Shown: piece by piece, positions 35,486 to 46,071 of the stretch
Layout of the letters: each line of letters begins with the position of its first letter
Numbering within the stretch: position 1 is the stretch's first letter
NCBI GenBank assembly: GCA_950295325.1
Contig: OX485806.1
Coordinates: 12,090,001-12,154,000, forward strand
Source: Polytrichum commune
Taxonomy: Eukaryota > Streptophyta > Polytrichopsida > Polytrichales > Polytrichaceae
Reading direction: 5' to 3'
Length of the DNA: 64,000 nt
Made by a program: the position numbers and the translations under genes
The notes under the pieces: generated by a model
Database searches by the model: none
The model's input: only the letters and a program-made list of their open reading frames with translations
Told to the model about the DNA's origin: nothing

Positions 35486-35895
35486 ACACTAAATATTGCA
35501 TTTAGTGTCACTGATTCTATGTGTTTTGCTTGAAACTAGTAGTGAACCGCCCGTGTAGTGTAAACCCACCGATATTTGTAATTCCTTGTAAAAAAATTGG
35601 GCATCGTAGATTTACAATGTTTCAATTGTTGTCACTTACTAAGTGATTTTTTACTCATAATTTCAATCATCCGTCTCAATATTGGATGACAAGAATGTTA
35701 GGATGCAGAACATACCAACCTTTGGTTCAATAATTGACATTTGGATGAACTAAAAGTAACTTGGGATGACAATATATGTAAACTTATTCATAAGAAGTGG
35801 CACTATAAATGTTACATACTAAAAAGGTATTTGTAGTATTTATATGAACTAAAAAAATACCATATGGCCCTCAATACAATTATGTAGTGTAGTAT
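35486..35895. mobile_element. MITE family E, copy 2
   Basis: The left end is ACACTAAATATTGCATTTAG, and the right end (CAATTATGTAGTGTAG) is its imperfect inverse. The interior shares GAACCGCCCGTGTAGTGT and TTACAATGTTTCAATTGTTG with the other family E copies. It is non-coding. Confidence 0.6.
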
Positions 35896-36514
35896 GCACA
35901 TATTTTACACCTAATATTGCGGCCTGCTAAAATTATGGAAGAAAGGGAATTATTGCATATGAGCATACCTATCATTCATCAAACATAAAAGCCCTGAAAT
36001 AGCATGCAACCCCAAGGTTATATTTATTAATTTATTTGACACCGGAATCAGTTTTAAAGACCATGAATTAGTCTTGTCAAAGTCATTATCATATTTAATC
36101 AACAACAAATCTATAAGGGAGGGGGGGGGTCAAGTTTTGACGTTGGGATGGATGAGAGGTGCACTCACATACAATAATTCCCTCTCTCCATAATTTTGTC
36201 TAAAGTGACCACGATAATTTATTTCCCGTGTAACTTTTATTGTTCCATGTCATTTTTGGTCCCATGGGAATATGGAATCAATCCATTTACTAGAACATTA
36301 ATTGTTGCGGGTTGAAGATACATAACGTCATTACATTATTTAACATTAAATTATGACACTATAAATAGTAATGTAATACTACAAATGGTAACATTTTATA
36401 TTGTTTATGGACTACCCAATATAGTAGGTAGTCCACGACCCCACCATGGCAATTTAATTGCTTGCTATGCCCTTTGGTATTGTGTTAGATCCACTCCTCT
36501 TTTTGATTGGCATG

Positions 36515-36579
<65 letters not shown>
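35896..36579. other. Intergenic region ending in a compound microsatellite
   Basis: No gene is seen. A G tract of about 10 nt lies at 36121-36130. (CT)n at 36517-36563 runs into (TA)n to 36582, which abuts the 3' tail of the LINE on the minus strand and may have grown from that tail. Confidence 0.5.
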
Positions 36580-36582
<3 letters not shown>

Positions 36583-36739
36583 AGCACAAATTGAAAATTC
36601 AATTACAAGAACGGAACCAAAATGCAACCACCTTGGAAAATCCAGTGCAAACCGAGGGGAAATCAAGAAATAATGCCCTTGTGGGGCCTGACCTTCTACA
36701 TGACCACTAAGTTACTTTGGGTCACAATAAGGCCTTTGA

Positions 36740-37330
36740 CCCCCCCCCCCCCCAAAGTTGAATCGAATTCATCAAGAACATCTTGGTAGGCAACGTTTGG
36801 GCCCTTTTCCAAATTTGTGAAAGTCCATTGCCACTCAATCCTACCATAATCATGCAAGGCGTCCCAAACGACTTGACATGCTTTCTCAATGGGCCATTAT
36901 AGCGCATTAAACACTATATCATTCCACGGCGCCAAATAATCCACGGAAAACCACTCCTCAAGAAAAACTAGATGCCGTTGAACCATTTTAGTGTCTTGCA
37001 CAAAGGCTAATAAAAAAAGGCATTGCATCATGGAAAATGATTTCCTCGGACCAAGGTTCTTTTTTTGGCAAATAGTTGCCACATGATATTAGTGGCATAC
37101 AGCCATCCTTGTTGAGATAGTGGACAACTAAAGAACCTATCTTCCATTGATTCCACTGACTGCGGACTGCAGTGAGGGCAACATTTGTCAATCTCAGCTG
37201 AGATTTTCTCATGCCACTCATTAACAACCACGGCCTTATGGATGACCGACCAGAGAAAGGCAACCTCTTTTTGTGCCTTAGCTTTGTGCCAGATGCCCGA
37301 ACTAGAGATCATAGCATTTAGATAGAAAGG
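36740..37330 (-). pseudogene. LINE reverse-transcriptase C-terminus (zf-RVT domain)
   Basis: The minus strand gives GIWHKAKAQKEVAFLWSVIH, then CCPHC, then ESMEDRFFSCPLSQQGW. This is the zinc-binding zf-RVT pattern at the C-terminus of plant non-LTR retrotransposon polymerases (a W..A....V..FLW..., CP.C, E...H.F..CP...). In a second frame it runs on as WFSVDYLAPWNDIVFNAL and VWDALHDYGRIEWQ. At least one frameshift separates the parts. The reverse transcriptase core is not present in the window. Confidence 0.68.
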
Positions 37331-37397
37331 ACTAGGAATCTAGACGAACGAAGGCTGAGACGTCACAAATTCGAGAAATCTAGAAGATGCCAACTAA

Positions 37398-37932
37398 GGG
37401 CCGCTTTACACCTAGAGGCCAGGCCAATACCCCTTGAGGCCGATTACATGAAATTTCAGCCCCTTTAGGGTTGGAGGCTGGCCTCAACTACACATTATAA
37501 CTAGATTATAATGGGGGCCAATTTTCCCATATGTAAAGGCCTTAGGGCCAAGAAGCTAGGCCGTATCAATAAATCTAGCATAATCCAACAGATCTAGCAT
37601 AATCTAGCATAGAGCCGTTCACATTTCCGCATAATCCAATGGATATGGTTTGCTAAAAAAATCATATTTTGTTAAAAAAATGTTTTATTTATTGAAATTT
37701 GACATTGGCCCCGAGGCCAAGAATTGGCCTTTCATTTTGGGTGCACCCAATTCAATGAGCTCGGGCCATGTCATACCATGCATTTTTTGATTAAAAATTT
37801 CATACCACCGAATTGGCCTGGCCTCTAGATGTAAGGGGTCAGGGCCGATTTATGCCCTTTGGCCAATCACAAGTGAGGATTTCGAGCCTCTTACACAACG
37901 AATTGGCCCAGCCTCTAGGTGTAAAGCGGCCC
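37398..37932. mobile_element. Harbinger-type MITE, family B, inserted in a LINE
   Basis: The termini are GGGCCGCTTTACACCTAGAG and its inverse, matching for about 31 bp with two or three differences. TAA duplications flank it at 37395-37397 and 37933-37935. At 535 bp it has no coding frame. The terminal CTTTACAC.TAGAGGC is close to that of the full-length Harbinger at 56852 (CTCTTTACACTAGAGGC), so it may use a related transposase. Confidence 0.88.
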
Positions 37933-38090
37933 TAAGAGTCTTAGAGGATAGCATTACGAAGCTAGAAATTCGTGAACATGAAAGCTCATACATCGGAACC
38001 ATGAGGTGGGAAAGCCTTTGAACTAGTACGCATAGATCATATAGGAGATGAAGCATATCAAGTCTTAACAACCACAAGAAGTTGAGTTAA

Positions 38091-39787
38091 CGGGGGCTAA
38101 TTAGGTCCCTAATCAAGCAATCGAGATGCATGATTACAAGTTAACATGAACCATGGATGATATAGAACATTGTTCATAGGTAGTTAAGAAAATAATAATT
38201 AACATCTTGTCTTAAGATTTTGTGGAGTCATTTCAAAGCTCGTTCAAAAACTTGATATAGTGTGCACCGCACATGCTTAAAGAGTTTTTATGAACGCTAT
38301 GGGTTCTTGCATAATTTTCATATTGTTGGCACATCATGTGACTGCATCCTTTTCATTTGCTATTGGTTGGGATTTGTCATAATATCATCCATTGGTCATT
38401 ATGAACACAATCACTTCTTTATGCGATTTAATTTTGTAGTGTAACCCCACAATATACATATAAACACAGGTCAAAATGATCAAACTGATTGTTAATGAAG
38501 TAAACCCATGAGTTACATGTGCAAAAAAATGATGGATGAACCAAAAATAACCATGTTGAATCTTTAAATTTCTATATGCAAACTCACAACGTAATTGAGA
38601 CTTACAATACATAACATTGCTCGTCTCCATAGTACTACGATTCACATTCATAGTTGAGAAAATCCATGAAGTGAAGGTAATCAAATTTCATGGTAAAGTC
38701 TGAGCATAGGCATACGAGGTGGCCAAAGTTTGATCAGAATAGAGTTATTCGTAGAGTAAAGCAGATGAGACCATGCGTTTAGTCCCAAACCTTGAGTGCA
38801 TGTGAATTAACACAAAGTCTTCCGAATTCTCTTAACGGTTCACTTACCATACACAAAGAGTGGTGTCATGCTATTAAAACCAACTTTCTAACTTGTCCTA
38901 CTAGGATGGGTGGGCAAATCTAACCTTACATAGGCCAATCCGAGAATTAAGATAGTGGGTCCCATGCACATACCCTATGTCAGACCCTAATGTTCTCTGA
39001 AAGTTGAAAAATGGAAGAAAAAAAAGTCCCAAAAGTTCACCCAACTTTCAAATTAGGTTCCAACACAAGATGAGCAAACGAACGAGCAATGAATAGAGAG
39101 TTTTCTCAAACAAGGATCAAACCCACGGTATTGTCCCTCTTTGATGGACTTTACAAATATCTCTAATAGCAAAGAATAGTTGGGTTGTGGAGTGCCACCA
39201 ATTGGGAAATTGGATAAGCTAAAGGGCTATTGGTTGCACCCCACGCCCTCTCCAATGATGAGAATGGGGTGCTTAGCAAGCAAAATTAACTTTGAGTTCC
39301 ATGGCGGAATAACTTGATGTATTTACTATATGGCGCCAAAACAATGGCATTTGTCTCCTCGCGAATGTGCCAATCGAGTCTAATAAAAGTTTTCATGGTT
39401 TGTGCACACATAACATGTGAGTTGTTCATTGAATCATTTAGATTCCAAAGTAGTGCTAGCGTGTGTTATAGTGTTTGGGCCCACACGGGGTCATGTTTGT
39501 ATGCGTTCCCTTTGGCCAAAACATGTGTGAGCAAAGGGTCACATTGTTCATGCTTGACGTGGGGGAGAGGTTCAACGTGAAGACAAGCTTCATAGGAGTC
39601 TCGCATTGGGTGAAGAACCATCACAAGCTTATTAATTAGTTGGACACATCTCGTGTTCGCCCTTTTGTTTGCAAAAGTATTGTGCCTTAATCTCTAAGGA
39701 TTGGGAAACCGAAAGCGGTTTGGCGTTTTCTTATCATGCACGGTGTGAGCGTTGGCCTTCGTATTTGTAGTAGCTATAAACTACTGA
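38091..39787. other. Intergenic region, no gene seen
   Basis: The region is AT-rich with only short open frames lacking family features. I see no inverted-repeat element. Confidence 0.35.
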
Positions 39788-40257
39788 GGGTCGCTTCAAA
39801 CTATGGCCATCCAAGTCGAGAAGTTGTGGGATTGAATGGCCAAACTTTGTTGAGAGTTCAAAGAAATGGGCTTCAAATAGCCAATAAAAATATAGGAATT
39901 GGAGCCTTTGGCCGAGCATAATGTGAAGCCTCGAGAGGCCAAGCCTTTGGCCTCTCGACTTGGACAACCACAGTGTGAGGCCTCCAAAGGCCAAGCCCAC
40001 ATCCAAACCCATATCATTTGTTCATAGCATCCCACTTTATTCCCTGTCCAAAACAACCCCTCCGATCTAACAGCCAAGATCTTGTCAATTTTTTTTGTTT
40101 TTTATGAAAAAAATCAACAACCTCTCAACCATAGTTTGGGTTTTTATTCGTGTCTGACCCAACCTTCTTTCGAGAGTCCATCACCTTGGTCAAAAAGTAT
40201 TGCCATGTAAGCATTTTGGATACTGACAACCTTTGGACTTTGGTCTCTAGTGTGAAG
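39788..40257. mobile_element. Possible Harbinger-type MITE next to pogo-3
   Basis: The right end, in reverse complement, reads AACCCTTCACACTAGAGACC, close to the CCTCTTTACACTAGAGG terminus of the full-length Harbinger. The left end is GGGTCGCTTCAAACTATGG. Internal inverted copies of CCAAGTCGAGA are present near 39815 and 39955. TGA lies on both sides, but the ends pair poorly, so the boundaries are uncertain. The last codons and stop of the pogo-3 frame fall inside this end. Confidence 0.4.
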
Positions 40258-41269
40258 GGTTGAGAAGCCAAATTATTGGTTTCTTGCAATCTGATCGGTG
40301 AAAATCGACGGCCTCTCGACCTTTGAAATAAGAGTTCAAAGATCTCTGGTGTTGCCTACCTAAGTTAGCAACTGTCATCTTCTCTAAATTCCCTACTAGC
40401 TTTTGAAAACTAATAATTTCATTAACACCAAAATGTAAAGAGTTGTCTAATAAGAAATTAGACAACAATGATGCATGATGTTTAGCATCACTAAGCTTTA
40501 TTGTAGGTGGAGCAACATCATCCACATCTACCGAATGCAAATCAACATTAAGATCAAAACCTTGTGCATGATTGACTCCCAAAGCGGCATCCACCAACTC
40601 ATCAGTTGTCAATTCTAGCTCAGTAATCTCTTCCCCTTCCATCTGAATAAAAGTCTCAATAGACATCTCATCATCACCCAATCGCAATTTTGAAATCAGA
40701 GCACCAAGTTCATCTGATTCTTCTCGCATTCTATTCTTCTCCCTTTCATCAACTAAGGCAAAATCGGCATTCCATGTTGCAGGTAATATACGCGCCATCC
40801 TCCAACAATTCCTGACTATTTGTGCATCCAACTCACTCCATACTTCATAACTCCACATGATAGCTTGTCTGATATTGGGCACCACCTTCCTTAAGTCCTT
40901 CAATGTAGCATCATCATATTGTGACAAAACCCACTGCAAAAGTTTCTTCTTGTATTGAATTTTGAAAGATGTTATTATACCTTGATCCAAAGGTTGCACT
41001 ACGCTTGTCACATTGGGGGGGAGGAATACCAAAGTCATGTAAGAGTGCAAGAGAGTGCACAAAGATTGGAGATTGCAAGAATCCAAGAGAGTGCACAAGA
41101 GGCAACATACTAGGGAGGAGGCCCCTCTAACCCTAAACCAAGTCCATTCTACACTTGTAACCCTAATTATCATTAAGTTCCCAATGATAAGTGAAGTTCT
41201 CAAGTAGTTCCCAAGTGAAAATGGATGTATTCTAGATGTACATATCATGGATGAAAGGAATTTTAGCAT
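40247..41269 (-). pseudogene. Pogo-like (Tigger/CENP-B type) transposase, N-terminus replaced
   Basis: This is an open minus-strand frame of 340 codons. From about residue 78 it reads MTLVFLPPNVTSVVQPLDQG, then IITSFKIQYKKKLLQWVL. It continues with IRQAIMWSYEVWSELDAQIV and WRMARILPATW. This is the C-terminal half of the DDE_1 domain of pogo/Tigger/jerky transposases. The Asp of PLDQG is taken as the last catalytic residue. The first ~77 residues do not look like a transposase and include a short internal duplication (LCTLL twice), so the first two catalytic Asp and the DNA-binding domain are absent. An acidic tail with ELTTDELVDAALG follows. The last residues and stop are read from a neighbouring MITE end. 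The long open frame could reflect recent decay or selection. I infer a dead, chimeric copy. Confidence 0.75.
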
Positions 41270-41436
41270 TTATTCCCTCTTTAATATGACAAAATGCACG
41301 CTCTAAGTGTCGTATTATCGAGTGTCATAGTCGTCTAAAAGAGGGAGTTTTGAACTAAGAAGTTTGGTCGCGCAAAAATGTGTCGTAATATCGAGGGTGT
41401 AGTCTTAACGAGTGTCGTACTAACGAGGTTAGACTG
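40257..41436 (-). mobile_element. Pogo-like element, one end preserved (pogo-3)
   Basis: The preserved 5' end at 41436 reads, on the minus strand, CAGTCTAACCTCGTTAGTAC. It is preceded by TA at 41437-41438, the target dinucleotide. Subterminal repeats of a (T)ACGACACTCG or CGATATTACGACAC motif follow over about 150 bp, as in plant Lemi/pogo elements. The transposase frame follows at 41269. The other terminus is not found and was probably replaced by the MITE-like sequence at 39788-40257. Confidence 0.65.
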
Positions 41437-41949
41437 TACAGTGATTTCAAAACTTTGGATATAAATTATGATTTTTTTAATTTTTTTTAATAAATGATGT
41501 GATATCAATTTCAAGACCCGTGAAAAATCCACTTTTTGATATATCACTCAAACAATTGCGCGTTCATTATCTGCATGGACCATGATAATGGGAATAATAA
41601 TGTACAGTAAAATGTATAATTAGAGTGGATTGAAAGTGTAAATTCTTCTCAATTCCTTGTTGATGTGAAACATCACAACTTACTAATTTTTATCATAAAG
41701 TTCCGCTTTGAAATGGCTAACTCATTCGTGCCACTACACCAAATAGTCCTACTAGTGTGGGAAAAAATGACGTGGTGTCGAGATGAAAATATCGAGGGTC
41801 CAAGACTCCGGGTCTTCCCTTAAGGCTTCGTGAAGACTTCCAACTAACACATTGTATAGTAGGTATAGGACAAAAGTAGCACATTAGAAAAACAATCCCC
41901 ACATTGATTCTCTAGAAAAAAAGAACATCATTGTTGCCCACCTTGAATA
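41437..41949. other. Intergenic region, no gene seen
   Basis: Nothing is recognised apart from a GTCGAGATGAAAATATCGAG stretch at about 41778, reminiscent of the subterminal repeats of pogo-3. It may be a detached fragment. Confidence 0.35.
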
Positions 41950-42345
41950 TCTACTAGAAATTCAGCGTAGGTTGAAATTTAATGTGACCCACAACAATAG
42001 GGCTATCCATTGGAAACATGCACTCTTCAAATATAAACTTCGTAAGAAGTTTGTCAAGAAAATGAAGATTTGGCACCTCCTCCGTGGCATCGCTCTTTGG
42101 ACTATCTGGATTGAGCAGTATAACCGGGTGTTTAACCAAAAACAATGCCACAACTCTAAGGTCAAACATCTCATATGGAATGATCTCATTTTGTACACCA
42201 GGGTGGATTGGGAGAGCGTGGTTAAGTTTGCTACAATTAGTGCGTTTTTGGCCGAAGGCCTCTTCCAGGGCTTTGATGAAACTTGGGGTGCGAGGATTGT
42301 CCTTTGTAGATGTGATATTTTGAGGATCACTTGGAACTAGAAACG
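41950..42345 (+). pseudogene. LINE zf-RVT-like C-terminal fragment
   Basis: Plus-strand frames give HLLRGIALWTIWIEQYNRVF and HLIWNDLILYTRVDWE. This matches the end of plant LINE or retrotransposed zf-RVT proteins (FLRG..LWTLW.ERN..VF...). The copy overlaps the Asp-rich VWDALHDYGRIEW motif of the LINE at 36.7 kb in position but is diverged. The main frame is open for 122 codons, yet it lacks the reverse transcriptase core, so it is a fragment. Confidence 0.55.
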
Positions 42346-42544
42346 TCAACGCATGTAGGTTGTTTGGCACTTTGGTTGGTTACTTGGCGGTGGTCCTTGT
42401 TATTTGGTTCGTTGTTACTCTTTACATGGCGGTGCAGCGCGTTCAAGGGGCATTGCCTCCCCTCGAAGTCTTCCTTGGTTCTTAATGTGTTTGGTGCTGT
42501 ATTTTTGACCTTTTGTCCCCAATAAGCAATAATGGAGCTATTTA

Positions 42545-43072
42545 GGAGTTGTTTGCACCGTAAACTATGAAGTTGTCCCAAGGCCTTGTAGAATATGTGA
42601 TTGGAGGTTGAACTTGTCCTAGGACCACTTCGGTTTAAACCGAGGGGAGTGACCATGGAGTTTGAGGTCCCCAAAAGACATATTCTAAAGCCTACATTAT
42701 CCACTGACATGGTCCAATGGGTTTTGCGGTGGGAGAGGCAAAAGAGGTGCTCTCGTAGAAAAAGGCAAGTGCCCATGTCAGGGGAATATTGTTAATGATG
42801 AAATTCTAATGATTTTTTTTGGTGGCGAGAGAGAGAGAGAGAGAGAGAGAATGGTCAAACTTTAAAAAAAAAAATTATTGTTCGCTACCCTTTTTGGACA
42901 TATATTAAGAGAAATCATCACATTCGTTTTTGGGTGCATGGTCATTCCCCTTGGTCCACATTCATTTTACAGCTAGTGAGGGGCCCAAGAGCTTTGTAAT
43001 TGATTTTAATTGGAAAAGTACTCAGACCGTGGAAGTTGGTCCGACTTCTTGGTCCATGGTGTAAACTGGCCC
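42545..43072 (-). mobile_element. Harbinger-type MITE, family A, complete copy
   Basis: In reverse complement it starts GGGCCAGTTTACACCATGG. The other end is GGAGTTGTTTGCACCGTAAA. TTA flanks both ends (42542-42544 and 43073-43075), a TWA duplication. At 528 bp it contains a (GA)n run at 42829-42850 in its centre. Its first 290 bp align with the start of the Harbinger element at 47959 in the same orientation. Confidence 0.87.
42829..42850. repeat. Microsatellite (GA)n
   Basis: About ten GA units inside the family A MITE, following GGTGGC. Confidence 0.9.
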
Positions 43073-43247
43073 TTAGTGTAATTTTGAAAGTTAAAACCTA
43101 ACTAAGAATCAAAGAGAACTGCATAAAATCAATAAGAAAACTGTTAGCAAACAAACATGCAATGATGTGGCGGTGGTCCACACTATGTTCAAATGTTACA
43201 CCATTGTAGCACATTCTATTCTTTGAATTTGACAAGTTCGCCACCAA

Positions 43248-43268
43248 GGGCCACTTTTACACTAACAA
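43248..43268 (+). mobile_element. Family D Harbinger-type terminus
   Basis: GGGCCACTTTTACACTAAC is preceded by CAA. It resembles the other Harbinger-type ends (GGGCC-N-CTTTACAC) and leads straight into the tandem array of GAACCGG repeats. The opposite end was not found, so the element is incomplete or rearranged. Confidence 0.5.
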
Positions 43269-44012
43269 TGGCCGGGGAGAACCGGCAGTTAGTTAGGTAC
43301 ACATGAACCGGTTGAGTTGGAGAAATAACCAACCGGTTGATGTTCATCAAGTTCATACTGCAGGAGAATTATCCATCATTTTAGAAGAATCTATAGAAGA
43401 ATATACCCGGTGGTTTAATAAAGGAAGAGCCGGAGGATGTCAACAACATGTAAGCGGTTGGACTTGCAAACACATGAGGATCTCAACCGCTTATGCCCAA
43501 AAACCTCCCCAATCACTGGCCTGTAACAATGACCGGGGAGAACCGGCAGTTGGTTACAAATGAACCGGTTGAGTTTGAGAAATAACTGGTTGATGTTCAT
43601 CAAGACCGCAAGAGAATTACCGATCATTTTAGAGGAATCTATAGAAGAATTTACCCCAATTTAAAAAGGAAAGCCAAAGGATGTCAACAACGGGTAACCG
43701 GTTGGACTTGCAAACACATTAGGATCTCAACCGATTATGCCCAAAAACCTCCCCAATCACTGGCATGTAACAATGATCAGGGAGAACCGGCAGTTAGTTA
43801 CAAATGAACCGGTTGAGTTTAAGAAATAACTAGTTGATGTTCATCAAGTTTATAGTGCAGGAGAATTAACGATCATTTTAGAGGAATCTATAGAAGAATA
43901 TACCCCAATTCAATAAAGGAAAAGCCGGAGGATGTCAACAACATGTAAGCGGTTGGACTTGAAAACACATGAGGATCTCAACCGAGAATGCACCCCCGAA
44001 ATCTTGGTCGAT
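43264..44012. repeat. Tandem array, three units of about 244-261 bp
   Basis: Units start at 43264, 43525 and 43769 with AACAATG(G/A)(C/T)C(G/A)GGGAGAACCGG. They continue through AACCGGTTGAGTTTGAGAAA, TTCATCAAG, GAATCTATAGAAGAAT and CAAAAACCTCCCCAATCACT. The last unit breaks off near 44010. No frame is conserved across units, although single units are open by chance. Confidence 0.85.
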
Positions 44013-45468
44013 CACTGCACCGGTCTGCAAAAGCAAGCAAGTGGAGGAGGACGAAGTAGTTAAAGGGGAAATCTGAAGGCCCTCAATGTTGGGCGTTGGT
44101 GGGGTACGAAGGGGACAAGGTATTTTGGGAGGCCCTTCCTCGAAAATATCCAACTTCCCGCTTTGTCGCCCACCCCAAAACCCGGACACATGGCAATTGT
44201 AGTATTTGAAATGCCGATTGTATGGGTACCCAATAACTTATTCGCATCCTTGGATTCCCAAACCCCCATGTTCCAAAATGATTCACTAGCTAGCTAGTGG
44301 GAGAACAACGGTTTCTAGCCCCCCCCCCCCCCAAGAGTACACACGCCTAACTTAAGCACTTTCACATAAGTGTAGTATAGGTGGTGTGTGATGATATTGG
44401 GGCGGTTTCTTTTCACACGCCTAGAAATCGACATCACAACTTTTAAGGAAGGGAGGGGGGGGGGGGGGTCACAATTTATTTTGATGGTCGTAAATTTTAC
44501 ATAGGCAATGTTCTCTCCCAACCCATATGCATATGATAGGTCAACCTGTTTTTGATAACTGAGAGACACAAACTTGAGTACGATTAGTGGCCTTTTCAAG
44601 GAACTCAAATCCGTGGCCTTTTTCCATCACGCTGAATGTGACGGCTACACGTGTGAGAACTTTCGCTTTTTTTTTTACCATTGCGATAGAAAATGAGGTT
44701 GCATGTGTGGAACTTCACGGCTTTATATGACTATGTGTATTAAGGTGGGGAGGAAGGGGGGGGGGGGTATTGGTATTGGAAATGGAAATGGGTTTGTCTA
44801 CTCTACTATGGTACTAGAAGGCCGATGAGAATGACCATGATAATGTTAGGGCCATGTTGTGGTGACCCTATTGCCTAAGTGGACAAGCAAGCATATTGAG
44901 GGCAAGCAAAAACCATGCTGGTAAAGTATGGAAGTGGCATGAGATTGATAAGATGATGGTCTCTTTCCAAAGCATGCCGTCATGATAATTTTTATTTTTT
45001 CTAAAAAAGAACTAAAGATAAATTTTAGCTTCTTGTCGAAAGCTCTATAGTAACAACCTTAGTGCCCCTCATAAATAGGGGATCCTATAATTTAAAGAAG
45101 AATTATGCTTGCCCTACTACATGGTCCCACGTAACGCAACCACAAAGCTTGATATTGTTATCGGCCCATTATTCTTGTTGCAAGAAGTTTTTTTATGCAT
45201 TATATAGGGGGTTCCCATCAAGAGCTTGGGTGATACATATGTATGTACATGTGTAAAAGTGTAATGGATTGATGTTGATAACAGTACTCAACACTAGGGT
45301 GTTGCTACCCTAGTGCCGAGAAACTTGGGAATTTCATAAAAATCGTACCTCACTTATGCCGGACCACCCTTGCAAAATGAACAATAATAAAATTTACCAC
45401 TATTCATCTAGCAAGAGTAACCTGACATGTGGAGTGGACCTAGGGACGAATGTGTGTGTGTGTGTGTG
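44013..45468. other. Intergenic region with C/G tracts, no gene seen
   Basis: C or G tracts of 10-15 nt lie at about 44319, 44455 and 44757. A hairpin CACTAGGGT/ACCCTAGTG lies at about 45293-45316. The segment at about 45040-45110 is repeated near 24945 and 62830. Confidence 0.4.
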
Positions 45469-45469
45469 T
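45449..45469. repeat. Microsatellite (TG)n
   Basis: About ten TG units ending at the target TA of the MITE at 45471. Confidence 0.85.
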
Positions 45470-45470
45470 A

Positions 45471-46071
45471 GAGGGTGCTAAAACCTACACCCCACCCAAA
45501 ACCAACATTTATAAACGTCTCCCAATTGCCAACACTTTACTTTACCTTGAACCATTCCCCATGGTGTAGGAGTGTTTGGGCCCACGGAGCGATAATGTTA
45601 GGTGCCATTAGTGGCACCACCTCATAGCGGCCTCCACTACCTGCATGTAGGGTAGGTAATGAGCTCCGCTCTATCTTGGGTGGGTTTAGGATGGCTTGTC
45701 AATGCCTATTCCAGCCATCCTATACACCGAGGGGGAGGGGAGATGGTTCTAGCCATTTTATGCACAAAGCCAAGAAGGTAGGCCCACAAAGCCAAGAAGG
45801 TAGGCCCGCAAAGCACAAAGGGGGTCGGTACCCAGGGTACATGGCGACGGTTTTGAATATTTGATGAATATTCAAATTCAAAATCACTATGTCTTCCTTA
45901 AACCAACTCGTAAGCCCTATGTATGACGAACTTGCATATGATGAGGACCCCCACCCTCATTGCCTAGAACCAACACAACATAGTTGGGTACTAGAACCAA
46001 GCTAGATTAAAGGCAATTGGGAGACATTTATAAATGTTGGTTTTGGGTGGGGTGTTCATTTTTAGCACCTC
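45471..46071. mobile_element. MITE with 60-bp inverted ends and TA target (family J)
   Basis: The left arm starts GAGGGTGCTAAAACCTACAC. The right arm, in reverse complement, starts GAGGTGCTAAAAATGAACAC. The two then share CCCACCCAAAACCAACATTT and CTCCCAATTGCC. TA flanks both sides. The length is 601 bp. TA targets point to the Tc1/mariner superfamily, though the ends are not the usual Stowaway sequence. A 22-bp tandem duplication (CAAAGCCAAGAAGGTAGGCC) lies at 45764-45810. It has no coding frame. Confidence 0.8.

Larger units (their letters stand above)
36580..38090 (-). mobile_element. 5'-truncated LINE interrupted by a MITE
   Basis: On the minus strand this is the last part of a plant LINE: a frame with a zf-RVT domain, a C tract (G on the LINE strand) at 36740-36755 and a 3' UTR ending at about 36590 beside a microsatellite. 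Fragments of the same 3' end occur at 30478, 31577 and 33345. A family B MITE sits inside it at 37398-37932, and LINE-like reading continues weakly beyond the MITE to about 38090. Several frameshifts and stops show it is dead. Confidence 0.65.

Noticed and set aside
36385-36594. Frame ending in repeated Ser-Leu and Tyr-Ile
   Set aside because: It is read through the (CT)n/(TA)n microsatellite.
41752-41764. CTACTAGTG considered as the right end of a CACTA element starting at 28497
   Set aside because: It lacks the A/T-rich inner sequence mirrored from the left end, and the 13-kb interval contains unrelated elements and no CACTA transposase.
41954-42370. Minus-strand frames of 122-138 codons
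   Set aside because: They are antisense to the zf-RVT-like plus-strand frame, which has the recognisable motifs.
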